Virus record (IMG/VR): IMGVR_UViG_3300031825_000400
Span: 1 to 36,848 of that record
DNA: 36,848 bases
Source: a virus
Direction: 5' to 3' (one strand)
Made by a program: the position numbers and the translations under genes. Shown one piece after another: positions 23,267 to 29,984 of the stretch. Within the stretch, counting starts at the first letter, position 1. Each line of letters starts with the position of its first letter. Under the pieces are notes generated by a model. The model worked only from the letters and a program-made list of their open reading frames with translations. It was not told the DNA's origin and ran no database searches.

Positions 23267-23874
23267 GTCACGGCATCCAACAGCCAGTAGAGGAAGCGCT
23301 GCTGTCCGCTTGCTTTGCACGCCGCGTAGAACTGCAGCCAAGGTGTACCACCCCAGCCACCCCAGATGACCTGACACGCCGCCGAATTGGGGCCGACCAC
23401 CGCGGAACTACCGCCCGCGTGAATGTTTAGGCCGATGACGCCGCGCCGTACCAGCTGCTCGGGAACCGTGCCGTCCCGGATCCCGTCGCGATCGAGGTCG
23501 CGCCAGAAGGGGAACGAGGCAGCCTGCCGGAGCGCAGGGTGACCCTTGTGTGGGCCGAGTTCGAAAGCGTAGGGCCCACCGTTCAACAGGTGGGCGCAGC
23601 CGTCCGGATGCAGAGGCTTCTCGGTGTACCAGACGCCCGGATCGACGGAGCCCCGGAAGCTCTCCAGCCGCGTGCCGAAGAGGACCAGGCTGTCGTCGTA
23701 ATGGTCCGGCCGGTTGCCGTCGAGAGTGAGCGTGTCACCGCCGATGTCGCCACCCACCGGGACCGCGCCTCGAATGCCGAGAATATGAAGCTGCCCCGGT
23801 GCCGGCGCGCCATAGCCCGCCGCCCGGATCGCTTGGCGGATCAGGTCGTTGTTGAGGGTGATCGTACGGCGCAT
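23248..23874 (-). CDS. Putative peptidoglycan-active protein (YkuD-like C-terminus)
   Basis: This 208-aa protein ends in 'GLNIHAGGSS', 'SAACQVIWGGW' and 'RFLYWLLDA'. The spacing of His with a following S-x-x-C resembles the H...S(R/H)GC active site of YkuD-type L,D-transpeptidases and of phage wall hydrolase-like proteins; the usual Gly before Cys is Ala here. An N-terminal helix ('DLIRQAIRAAGYG') may bind the wall. It lies near a holin-like gene, so an endolysin role is possible. Activity is not established. Confidence 0.5.
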   Translation of the reverse strand: MRRTITLNNDLIRQAIRAAGYGAPAPGQLHILGIRGAVPVGGDIGGDTLTLDGNRPDHYDDSLVLFGTRLESFRGSVDPGVWYTEKPLHPDGCAHLLNGGPYAFELGPHKGHPALRQAASFPFWRDLDRDGIRDGTVPEQLVRRGVIGLNIHAGGSSAVVGPNSAACQVIWGGWGGTPWLQFYAACKASGQQRFLYWLLDAVTLSHVG

Positions 23875-23969
23875 GTAGCTGCTCCCATTACTGTTCGGGA
23901 CTAAGGGCCGAGGGTCGGCGAAGAAAAGGGACCCATCGTTCCGCGTTACTGATCGCAGGAGCGCCTACA

Positions 23970-24035
23970 ATGAGTTCACTGGTGAAGCTGTTGGATCGAC
24001 CAATTCCCACCCAGCGCGAAAGGGGCGGAGATTGA
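23970..24035 (+). CDS. 21-aa leader peptide ORF
   Basis: A short ORF (MSSLVKLLDRPIPTQRERGGD) has AGGAG 9 nt before its ATG. Its stop TGA overlaps the TTG start of the next gene (TTGA), so the two may be translationally coupled. It may be only a coupling leader. Confidence 0.4.
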   Translation: MSSLVKLLDRPIPTQRERGGD

Positions 24036-24328
24036 TCCCAACCGAGGAGATGGACGAGCTAGTCCTGACGATAAGTGCAGCGTTTGACCTGGCAGCCGAT
24101 GGCCGCCTAACCCGAGGCTACGCTCTCCTGCTCAAGGGCCTGGATGCGGCCAGCGTTTCGCGGGCGCCCTACGCAGCCGACCTCCGAGATGCCTGGCTTT
24201 TAGCCCTGCAGCGCTTCAAAGTGACATTTCCGAGCGAGTGGTATCAGCCAGATCCGAAACCGGTTAGAACACCAGGCGGCTGGCGTCAATCACCGGCGGC
24301 GGAGAACTCGCTCGGAAATAGCAGTTAA
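24032..24328 (+). CDS. Small plus-strand protein in the lysis region
   Basis: This 98-aa protein is read from a TTG overlapping the 21-aa ORF stop, with GGGGCGGAG just upstream; an ATG at 24050 is an alternative. The N-terminal half is helical ('DELVLTISAAFDLAADGRL' and 'RDAWLLALQRFKV'), and the tail is Pro/Ser-rich. The orientation, opposite to the lysis and late genes, marks it as an inserted, separately expressed (moron-like) gene. I do not recognise a family. Confidence 0.55.
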   Translation: MIPTEEMDELVLTISAAFDLAADGRLTRGYALLLKGLDAASVSRAPYAADLRDAWLLALQRFKVTFPSEWYQPDPKPVRTPGGWRQSPAAENSLGNSS

Positions 24329-24360
24329 GACTGGCTCGCGGCGTGGGCACCGTAAATGAG

Positions 24361-24609
24361 ATGAGTAGCCGTATTCACGACCCCTACCAAATGGCTGTCG
24401 AAATCTGTCGGACGTCACATGACCTCTGCGGGATTGCCCAGGCAGAGAGACGACGGGCAGCAGAGTTGCGCCAAGCGAGAGCAGAGCTTGGAAGGGAAGC
24501 TCAAGAGGTGTTCGGGCGGGTCGGCTCGCCCGAAGTGGCCACGTGTTTTCGCTGTTCCGGTGCACGTTCAAGAACAGCCGTGGGGCCGACTCCGCCCGAA
24601 CTTGGTTAG
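24361..24609 (+). CDS. Small plus-strand protein, unknown
   Basis: This 82-aa product starts at the ATG at 24361 (an upstream in-frame GTG at 24343 is an alternative); no clear ribosome site is visible. The middle is a charged helix ('QAERRRAAELRQARAELGRE') that could form a coiled coil, and one Cys pair 'CFRC' lies near the end. It ends 1 bp past the convergent stop of the minus-strand gene at 24606. Real or spurious status is uncertain. Confidence 0.4.
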   Translation: MSSRIHDPYQMAVEICRTSHDLCGIAQAERRRAAELRQARAELGREAQEVFGRVGSPEVATCFRCSGARSRTAVGPTPPELG

Positions 24610-25007
24610 CTGCCCGGAATGACGGCAGCCAGATCTCGCTTCACCTGCGCGGTCCCGGCGTCCCGCAACTCTCGCGCTGCCTTCAACGTCTCCGGTTTCG
24701 CGTTATCCGCCTTCGCGCGGACCACCGCTTCCTGCCGAGCCGCGTAGTTGATGACCGTCTGGCCCGCTGCCGCCAGCGCGAGAGCAATCTGCTCCGCCAC
24801 TGCATGTCCGGCCGCGATGGCCTGATCCGTGGTTAGGTTGGCGCCGTGCGCTTCCATCAGGCCGTCCACGGTCTCGCAGAGGCCTCGGCCCAACACCTTC
24901 CCGCCCGCCTCGGCCGCTTCATGATCGAGCGCGCCGCGCAGGGTCCGGAGCGCCTGGCCTTCCAGGTCACCGAGCCCGGCCTCTTCCAGCAAGTCTTTCA
25001 GTTTCAC
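24606..25007 (-). CDS. Lysis-region protein of unknown function
   Basis: This 133-aa protein is helical and alanine-rich and starts at a GTG overlapping the holin-like gene's stop (GTGA), so the two are coupled. Features include 'MKLKDLLEEAGLGDLEGQAL' and a long 'AEQIALALAAAGQTVINYAA' helix. No membrane helix or enzyme motif is evident. It may be a structural or lysis-accessory protein. Confidence 0.6.
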   Translation of the reverse strand: MKLKDLLEEAGLGDLEGQALRTLRGALDHEAAEAGGKVLGRGLCETVDGLMEAHGANLTTDQAIAAGHAVAEQIALALAAAGQTVINYAARQEAVVRAKADNAKPETLKAARELRDAGTAQVKRDLAAVIPGS

Positions 25008-25360
25008 AGTTGCTTCCCGCTTTCCGGCTGCATCTCCGGCAGCCCGCCCACCTTGAACCCTGCCAGTGTCAGCACGCGCTCTTGGAGTAGCGTCATCACC
25101 GAGGAGCCCGCGTAGCCCGCCACCATTCCCCAGGCCAGCGCGTTTTCCGGCCGCGTGTCGAAGTAGATCGCCAGGGCGCTACCCAGGAAGGGCGAGGAGA
25201 GGAAGCCCACGTCGATCCACTTGGAGACGCGTCCATCCTTCTCGCGCACGCTGTGGAGCCGGGGCAGCTCCAGCCGCCGGTTCTTGCTCATCAGACCGAT
25301 CACACCGCCAATGAAGCCCCAGGCAGCGTATTCGAAGATCTTCACATAAGCCGGGCTCAT
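25004..25360 (-). CDS. Holin-like membrane protein
   Basis: This protein of about 118 aa is assigned the ATG at 25360 (GGAG 9 nt upstream). It has an N-terminal membrane helix ('EYAAWGFIGGVIGLM'), a second hydrophobic stretch ('FLSSPFLGSALAIYF'), a third possible helix ('AWGMVAGYAGSSVMTLL'), basic residues between them and a polar C-terminus. This matches small phage holins. It is the first gene after the late promoter-terminator switch and is followed by the coupled 24606 gene and the YkuD-like gene. Confidence 0.65.
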   Translation of the reverse strand: MSPAYVKIFEYAAWGFIGGVIGLMSKNRRLELPRLHSVREKDGRVSKWIDVGFLSSPFLGSALAIYFDTRPENALAWGMVAGYAGSSVMTLLQERVLTLAGFKVGGLPEMQPESGKQL

Positions 25361-25385
25361 CGGCACGTACTCCAGAAACGACGAA

Positions 25386-25412
25386 CGGCCGGAGCGCGGA
25401 TGCTCACGGCCG
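25386..25412 (-). promoter_or_regulatory. Second hairpin in the late leader
   Basis: CGGCCGGAGC (25386-25395) pairs with GCTCACGGCCG (25402-25412), 10 bp with one bulged base. It follows the terminator on the minus strand and precedes the holin ribosome site, so the late leader carries two consecutive structures. Confidence 0.5.
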
Positions 25413-25416
25413 GTAC

Positions 25417-25448
25417 AACAAAAACGCCCCGCCTACAGAGGCGAGACG
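25417..25448 (-). terminator. Early-leader intrinsic terminator (late switch)
   Basis: On the minus strand CGTCTCGCC and GGCGGGGCG pair over 9 bp (two G-U pairs) with a 6-nt loop, followed by TTTTTGTTG. It lies only about 16 nt after the predicted start of the strong leftward promoter, so by default that promoter should make an RNA of roughly 48 nt. Confidence 0.8.
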
Positions 25449-25470
25449 CACTTTTGGTAAAGGACAGTCG

Positions 25471-25500
25471 ATTGTAGGCAGACGCGCCGCCGCTTGTCAA
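25471..25500 (-). promoter_or_regulatory. Strong sigma-70 leftward (late) promoter
   Basis: TTGACA (25500-25495) is a perfect -35 box and TACAAT (25476-25471) a 5/6 -10 box, separated by 18 bp. It points into the lysis and structural operon. Combined with the terminator just downstream it resembles lambda pR'-tR' (established by analogy). Confidence 0.85.
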
Positions 25501-25509
25501 CTGGCTATT

Positions 25510-25797
25510 TTAGGGGGCTGTTGCTGACCGAGCAGCTTCCACGCAGCGCCGCAGTTCCGACACCTGCTCGTGGATCTGCTCCCGCCACGCCGCGCGACGC
25601 ACGTTCTCGCGGATGCGCTTGCCGGCGTTGGATATGTGGCAGTTCACGGCGTTGCGCGAGATCCCCAGCCGGGCCGCGGTCTCGTCACGTGACCACCCGT
25701 CTCCATAGTGGGCCATCATTACCGAGCTCTCCATCCGGGTGAGCCCTGCTTCCAGGCAGAGCACTGCCAGGTTCCCGCGCTCATTACTCGGCGTCAT
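25510..25797 (-). CDS. Sigma-region-4-like HTH regulator (candidate late activator/antiterminator)
   Basis: This 95-aa protein matches sigma-70 region 4: 'LTRMESSVMMAHYGDGWSRDETAARLGISRNAVNCHISNAGKR' (broken by helices), with the turn 'TAARLGISRNAV' as recognition HTH. It starts at the ATG at 25797 with AAGGGG about 8 nt upstream, overlapping the previous gene by 14 nt, and ends 10 nt before the strong late promoter. Several phages use such small proteins (for example ArpU/RinA-like) to activate late genes; this is inference from position. Confidence 0.7.
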   Translation of the reverse strand: MTPSNERGNLAVLCLEAGLTRMESSVMMAHYGDGWSRDETAARLGISRNAVNCHISNAGKRIRENVRRAAWREQIHEQVSELRRCVEAARSATAP

Positions 25798-26266
25798 CGG
25801 CCTGCCCCTTCCGTGCCTGCCGCCGCAGCGCCTTACCCTGCTGGGCAGCCTCCACCGGTGACACCGCCCGCCAGCGCTTCTCTCCGAACGCCAGGTCCTC
25901 TGCAGTCAGGATCGTCGCGCGCGTGGCTACTGCCTGGGCGTACTCGGCCGTGTGCGGATGGTCCGGCACGAAGCCGATCTGCGGCGCTGCCGGCGCGTTG
26001 GGCCGCGGGCCGCGCATCACTGCCAGCAGTTCGCGGTAAGCCTGCTCTGCCGAAGTAGGCCAATCGTGCGCCGACAGTCGTTCCGCCGCTCGCATTAGCA
26101 CTTGCTGCACCTCGCCTGGCGACAGATCAGCGGAGCGCGCCAGGGTCTCCAGGGGCAGCCCATCCACCAGGAAGGCGCGGAGACACTGGCATTCGGTCTC
26201 GTGGACCGTGAGCCCTACCTCTGCCGCCAACCAGTCGAAGTCTTCTGCCAGCATCAACCCACGCAT
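25784..26266 (-). CDS. Second HTH regulator with sigma-region-4-like N-terminus
   Basis: This 160-aa protein is assigned the ATG at 26266, with GAGGTGA about 6 nt upstream; the longer frame to 26443 has no ribosome site and overlaps the primase end and palindrome C. Residues ~17-60 ('GLTVHETECQCLRAFLVDGL' and 'LARSADLSPGEVQQVLMRAAERL') look like a sigma-4 HTH. The remainder is helical and ends in a basic 'ALRRQARKGQ' tail. With its neighbour it forms an overlapping regulator pair immediately upstream of the late switch. Confidence 0.6.
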   Translation of the reverse strand: MRGLMLAEDFDWLAAEVGLTVHETECQCLRAFLVDGLPLETLARSADLSPGEVQQVLMRAAERLSAHDWPTSAEQAYRELLAVMRGPRPNAPAAPQIGFVPDHPHTAEYAQAVATRATILTAEDLAFGEKRWRAVSPVEAAQQGKALRRQARKGQADDAE

Positions 26267-26281
26267 CGCTTCACCTCGCTT

Positions 26282-26297
26282 TATGGCACGCGCCATA
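26282..26297. promoter_or_regulatory. Palindrome C, copy 2 (TATGGCACGCGCCATA)
   Basis: A 16-bp palindrome with one central mismatch relative to the copy at 1507-1524. It lies 16 bp upstream of the regulator ATG at 26266, a typical operator position. A second small palindrome TCACGCGCGTGA lies at 26337-26348. Confidence 0.6.
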
Positions 26298-26375
26298 GAA
26301 CGTAACTGTCCATTCAAACCTGCCGAGCGCTCACTTTCACGCGCGTGAGACGGTGCGGAAATTGCGGAAACAGCA

Positions 26376-29300
26376 TCAGAGCTGCCAGTGCCGTGGCCCT
26401 TCATCGTGGCCCTCTCCGGCATCGTCACGTGGGAAGAGGTCATCGAGCGCGCTGTAGTCGTCGTCCAGGTCGTCTAGACCGTCCGGGCCGTCCACGGAGG
26501 GTTGGGGAGGGTTAGGAGGGTTCCAGCCGCCGTTTACAGGTGCAGAAAAAACATGGTCTTCTGGATCGTCAGAGCCATCAGAAGCGGTATTTTTTTCGCT
26601 CCCCGTATCCGCTGAAAAACCCTCCCAACCCTCCTTAACCCTCCTACCCTCCTGATTAATGGGGATTTGACTGGTATCCGTGGCTACACCAGAGCAAGCA
26701 AGCGCGTCGTCTAGTAAGGAGGGTTGGGCCGGAGGGTTGGGAGTTGGCCGCGTAAACCCTCCTGACGCATCGCAGAGCTTAAGCTGATAGCGGTTGCCAT
26801 GATTTGACTTGCCTTCGTCCTTCAGAATGAGAAGGGTGAACGGCTGGTCGTTCTCATCGTGGAAGGTGTACCGGCGCTCTCGCTCTTTCTTGACGATGAA
26901 GCCCAACCGGGTCCGGCGGCTGCTCTCGTTGCCATTGCCAAGTTGCAGTTCCAGATCCTCATTCGCGACGATCTCTTCCCAAAGCTCTTTAGTGGTGACC
27001 AGGCGCTCACCGAACCTGCCCCACCACAAGCCGATGAAGGTCCGGATAGCGGCCCCTTCCGCATCCGCAGAGGCGCGCAGAGCATTAATGTTTTCGAGGA
27101 AGCCCGGAATGCCGGCGACCTTCAGCAGCCCGCCCATTGCCCGCGACCAGCCTTCATACATCCCGAGGGTGGGATGGTAGGAAAGCGGTTTACCGGCAGC
27201 GATCCAGGCCTGGCAAAGGGTCAGGATCGACGCCACCAGCTCCCCCCGGTGCTCCTGCGCCCAGCCTTTCAGGTCCTTGTGCCGGAAGCTCTCCGCGGGC
27301 CGGAGTTGGGGTTGATCCATCTTCGCGTCCATGCGGATGCGGGCAACACGGCGGGTCATTTCGTCCGAGAGGGTGATGTTGTTCCCGGTCCCGATCCAGC
27401 CGCACTTGACCGAGATCCGGGCCATTCTGGACGTGCAGAGGGCGCGGTCTTCCCACACACCGACCGTGAGCGCCAGGGCCAGTGAGCCGGAGTCTACGCG
27501 CTTCCGGATGTTGTCGATGACGACGATGGAAGGCCCCTCTATCAGCTTTGCCGTGATGCGCTTCCGCCATTCGTCGTCGCTTTCGCCCTCGGTCATCATC
27601 GCGACTTCGTGTCCCAAGATGATCTGGGAGAGCACGTCCACCAGGAGCGTGGCGCCAGTGCCGGGGCCGGGCTTATCCACCAGGTAAAGGGGTGTCGGGC
27701 CGACGATTAATTCCCGGATGAAAGGCAGCACCAGGAAAGAGACAGCGTGGGCGCGTTCGGCATCGGAGACGAAGGGGAAGTCTCCCAGCACTTCCACCAG
27801 GAGCATGTTCCGCGCGTGCTCGATCTCGGCTGCCGAGGGGTTGGCGGGGATCTCGGGGATTTCCAGCCCCGAGGCCGGCGCAAAGTAAGTGCGGGAGCTC
27901 GGATGATAGCCGGGCTCGGTCATCACCTTCCCGTCAGCCCCGAAGACCGGTGCTTCTACCAATCGATAAAGAGACGGGAACGGCAGCACCTCATGTGCCA
28001 GCAGATCCTCGCACACGTAGCCCGGTGGCAGGGCCGGCTTCTCGATGACCTCATCCTCGATCACCTGCGAGGTGTACCAGTTCGCCACTCGGGCCAGGAT
28101 GTAGCGCATCCGGTCTTCGGTGATCTCTTCCAGCTTGATCCGCTCTTCCCCGTCCCGAAAGAGGCGCTGCGGCACGCCGCTGCTAATGAAGAGAAACGGA
28201 GGCTCGTTCTGCGCGCGGATCGCGTCGAGCGCTTGCCCGGATACTACCGGGAGGTCCTGGTTGTTGGCTTCGATGCGCGGCAGATCGCCCCGCCCGGCTT
28301 CGTTCCGGATCGTGTCCCGGCGCTCGGCTGCCGCCTTGATCTTCTCGGCGCGCTGGCTCTGCTTCTGCGCCTTCGCCAGCTCTTTGAACGCGGTTTTCCC
28401 GATGAAGCCGGCCACCTTCAGCTTGTCGCCCCACAGGTCGATCAGATCCGGCGCCCGTGCCACCGACCGGGCCAACTGGCGGATGAGTTCCACCCGGGCG
28501 CCTTCGTCCGCTTCGACCGCCGCCGCGAAAATCTCACTCGGTTCGGCGCTGGGCGCGAGGCCGCTCCGGGTTAGTTGGGCCGTCAACCCAGAACGATCGA
28601 TACCCGTCGCCTTTCGGATCTCGTCCCAGAAGAACTGATCCAGTTCCGCGGCCCGTGTCGTCGGGGTAGTCTGGGCGAAGGCCGCAGCGCTGCGGAGGGT
28701 CTTCTCCAGGGTGGTGTCCGTCCATTCGCTATCGCCCCGCTGCCCCTGCACCAGCTCGCGGGCCAGGTGCCTGAAGGCATGCTCGCTCTGGGCAATGTGC
28801 CCCCTCCAGGCTTCGATACCCCGGGCGATCACGAATTCATCCGGGTCTTGACCGTCCGGGAGTTGCGGCGCCACGTAGGCGATGATACCTACTTCGTCCA
28901 GGCTCTTGATGCAGGAGCGGACCCCGGACTCTCCCCCTTTGTCCGGGTCCAGGCAGATGACCACCCGCTCAACGCCGTGCCGGGTGAGGCAGGCCGCCTG
29001 CTCACGCGAGAGCTGCGCCGCCACGCAAGCGATGACGTTGGTCTCGCCACCCGCTTGCAGGATCGCCGCATCCAGCACGCCTTCCACTAGGACCAGGCTC
29101 TTGTGATGAGCTTTGAGCGCGCGGTCGAGATAGAGCGGGCTTTGTTTGGTGCGCGGTCCGGGCAGGGCTACCGTCTTTGGGAGGAAGGGCTCAATCCACG
29201 GTCCCCGGGTTTCCTCTGGCGTGTCACTCCAGAGCTTCCCCAGGCGCTCGCGCTTCGCCAGCCAACCCGGATGCGACTGCATCAATGGCGGCTTCTGCTT

Positions 29301-29984
29301 GTGCCAGCGACCGTACAGGGTGAGCGGTCGCCCGCGTTCATCAAACCAGGGGATAATAACAAAGCCTTCCAGAGACTTCGCCGTGATCCCCATTTCCCGG
29401 GCTTCCTTGAGATCGTGGCCGGCCTGCTTGAGTGCGTGCTCGATCTCCTCTCGGTCCCAGAAGTAGCCGAAGCCGAGTTCATGCATCGCCGCTTCGCTGA
29501 AGCCCCGCTGCTCCATGAACTCACGCGCGGCGAATCCTACTTCATCCCAGAAGGAGCGTTGCGCGGCCTCGATCACTACGGTGAGCATGGCCCGCCGCGT
29601 CTCCCAGGCTTGCGCCTGCGCCCGCTGCTCGGCGGTCAACTCCCGCGTAGGCAGGTCCAGGTTTACCAGGTGCGCCAAGTCCCGCACGGCCTCCACGAAG
29701 GCGTCACCGCGGGGCGATGACTGCGGGGCATGCTTGAGCCAGTAGCGGTATTGGATGGCGCTTCCGCCGGCGCCACAAGCCGGACACCACCATTCGAGCG
29801 AGCGCGGGTTCACGACGAACGCCGTGCCGCTCTTGCTGTTGTGGTGCGGGCAGCCGCCGCGCCATTTATCCGCTTCCTTCTGGAATTGGTGCGAGGGGTG
29901 CGTGAAGACTTGCTCCGGGGTGAGCCGGGGCATAATCTCGCGGTCCAGGAAGTCGCCGAGGCTACCCGTCCACCCGGCACTCAC
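26376..29984 (-). CDS. Large primase-helicase fusion
   Basis: This 1202-aa protein starts with a CHC2-type zinc finger ('CPHH' near residue 41, 'CPAC' near 70), then a TOPRIM domain ('LVLVEGVLDAAIL' near 296, 'VVICLDPDKGGESGV' near 345). A linker with Lys/Glu-rich coils leads to a C-terminal AAA+/SF3-like ATPase ('KPGPGTGATLL' near 770, 'SIVVIDNI' near 820, 'RRVARIRM' near 877). The P-loop has Ala instead of the expected Lys. The final ~120 residues are Pro/Asp-rich. It primes and unwinds phage DNA. It overlaps the SF2 helicase gene by 4 nt. Confidence 0.88.
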   Translation of the reverse strand: MSAGWTGSLGDFLDREIMPRLTPEQVFTHPSHQFQKEADKWRGGCPHHNSKSGTAFVVNPRSLEWWCPACGAGGSAIQYRYWLKHAPQSSPRGDAFVEAVRDLAHLVNLDLPTRELTAEQRAQAQAWETRRAMLTVVIEAAQRSFWDEVGFAAREFMEQRGFSEAAMHELGFGYFWDREEIEHALKQAGHDLKEAREMGITAKSLEGFVIIPWFDERGRPLTLYGRWHKQKPPLMQSHPGWLAKRERLGKLWSDTPEETRGPWIEPFLPKTVALPGPRTKQSPLYLDRALKAHHKSLVLVEGVLDAAILQAGGETNVIACVAAQLSREQAACLTRHGVERVVICLDPDKGGESGVRSCIKSLDEVGIIAYVAPQLPDGQDPDEFVIARGIEAWRGHIAQSEHAFRHLARELVQGQRGDSEWTDTTLEKTLRSAAAFAQTTPTTRAAELDQFFWDEIRKATGIDRSGLTAQLTRSGLAPSAEPSEIFAAAVEADEGARVELIRQLARSVARAPDLIDLWGDKLKVAGFIGKTAFKELAKAQKQSQRAEKIKAAAERRDTIRNEAGRGDLPRIEANNQDLPVVSGQALDAIRAQNEPPFLFISSGVPQRLFRDGEERIKLEEITEDRMRYILARVANWYTSQVIEDEVIEKPALPPGYVCEDLLAHEVLPFPSLYRLVEAPVFGADGKVMTEPGYHPSSRTYFAPASGLEIPEIPANPSAAEIEHARNMLLVEVLGDFPFVSDAERAHAVSFLVLPFIRELIVGPTPLYLVDKPGPGTGATLLVDVLSQIILGHEVAMMTEGESDDEWRKRITAKLIEGPSIVVIDNIRKRVDSGSLALALTVGVWEDRALCTSRMARISVKCGWIGTGNNITLSDEMTRRVARIRMDAKMDQPQLRPAESFRHKDLKGWAQEHRGELVASILTLCQAWIAAGKPLSYHPTLGMYEGWSRAMGGLLKVAGIPGFLENINALRASADAEGAAIRTFIGLWWGRFGERLVTTKELWEEIVANEDLELQLGNGNESSRRTRLGFIVKKERERRYTFHDENDQPFTLLILKDEGKSNHGNRYQLKLCDASGGFTRPTPNPPAQPSLLDDALACSGVATDTSQIPINQEGRRVKEGWEGFSADTGSEKNTASDGSDDPEDHVFSAPVNGGWNPPNPPQPSVDGPDGLDDLDDDYSALDDLFPRDDAGEGHDEGPRHWQL
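26496..26762. repeat. GGAGGGTT iteron cluster (eight copies, both orientations)
   Basis: GGAGGGTT occurs at 26496, 26506, 26515, 26718 and 26731, and its complement AACCCTCC at 26628, 26638 and 26755. AT-rich stretches (for example 26540-26620 with long A and T runs) lie among them. Copies in both orientations within one gene suggest a DNA-level signal, possibly a replication origin (inference), not just a protein repeat. Confidence 0.6.

Noticed and set aside
24290-24571. Minus-strand 93-aa ORF opposite the small plus-strand gene
   Set aside because: Overlaps the plus-strand gene with the better helical composition and has no ribosome site; kept out, though the plus-strand gene itself is only weakly supported.
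26267-26443. N-terminal extension of the 25784 regulator to 26443
   Set aside because: No ribosome site, overlaps the primase end and palindrome C, while the ATG at 26266 has GAGGTGA at good spacing.
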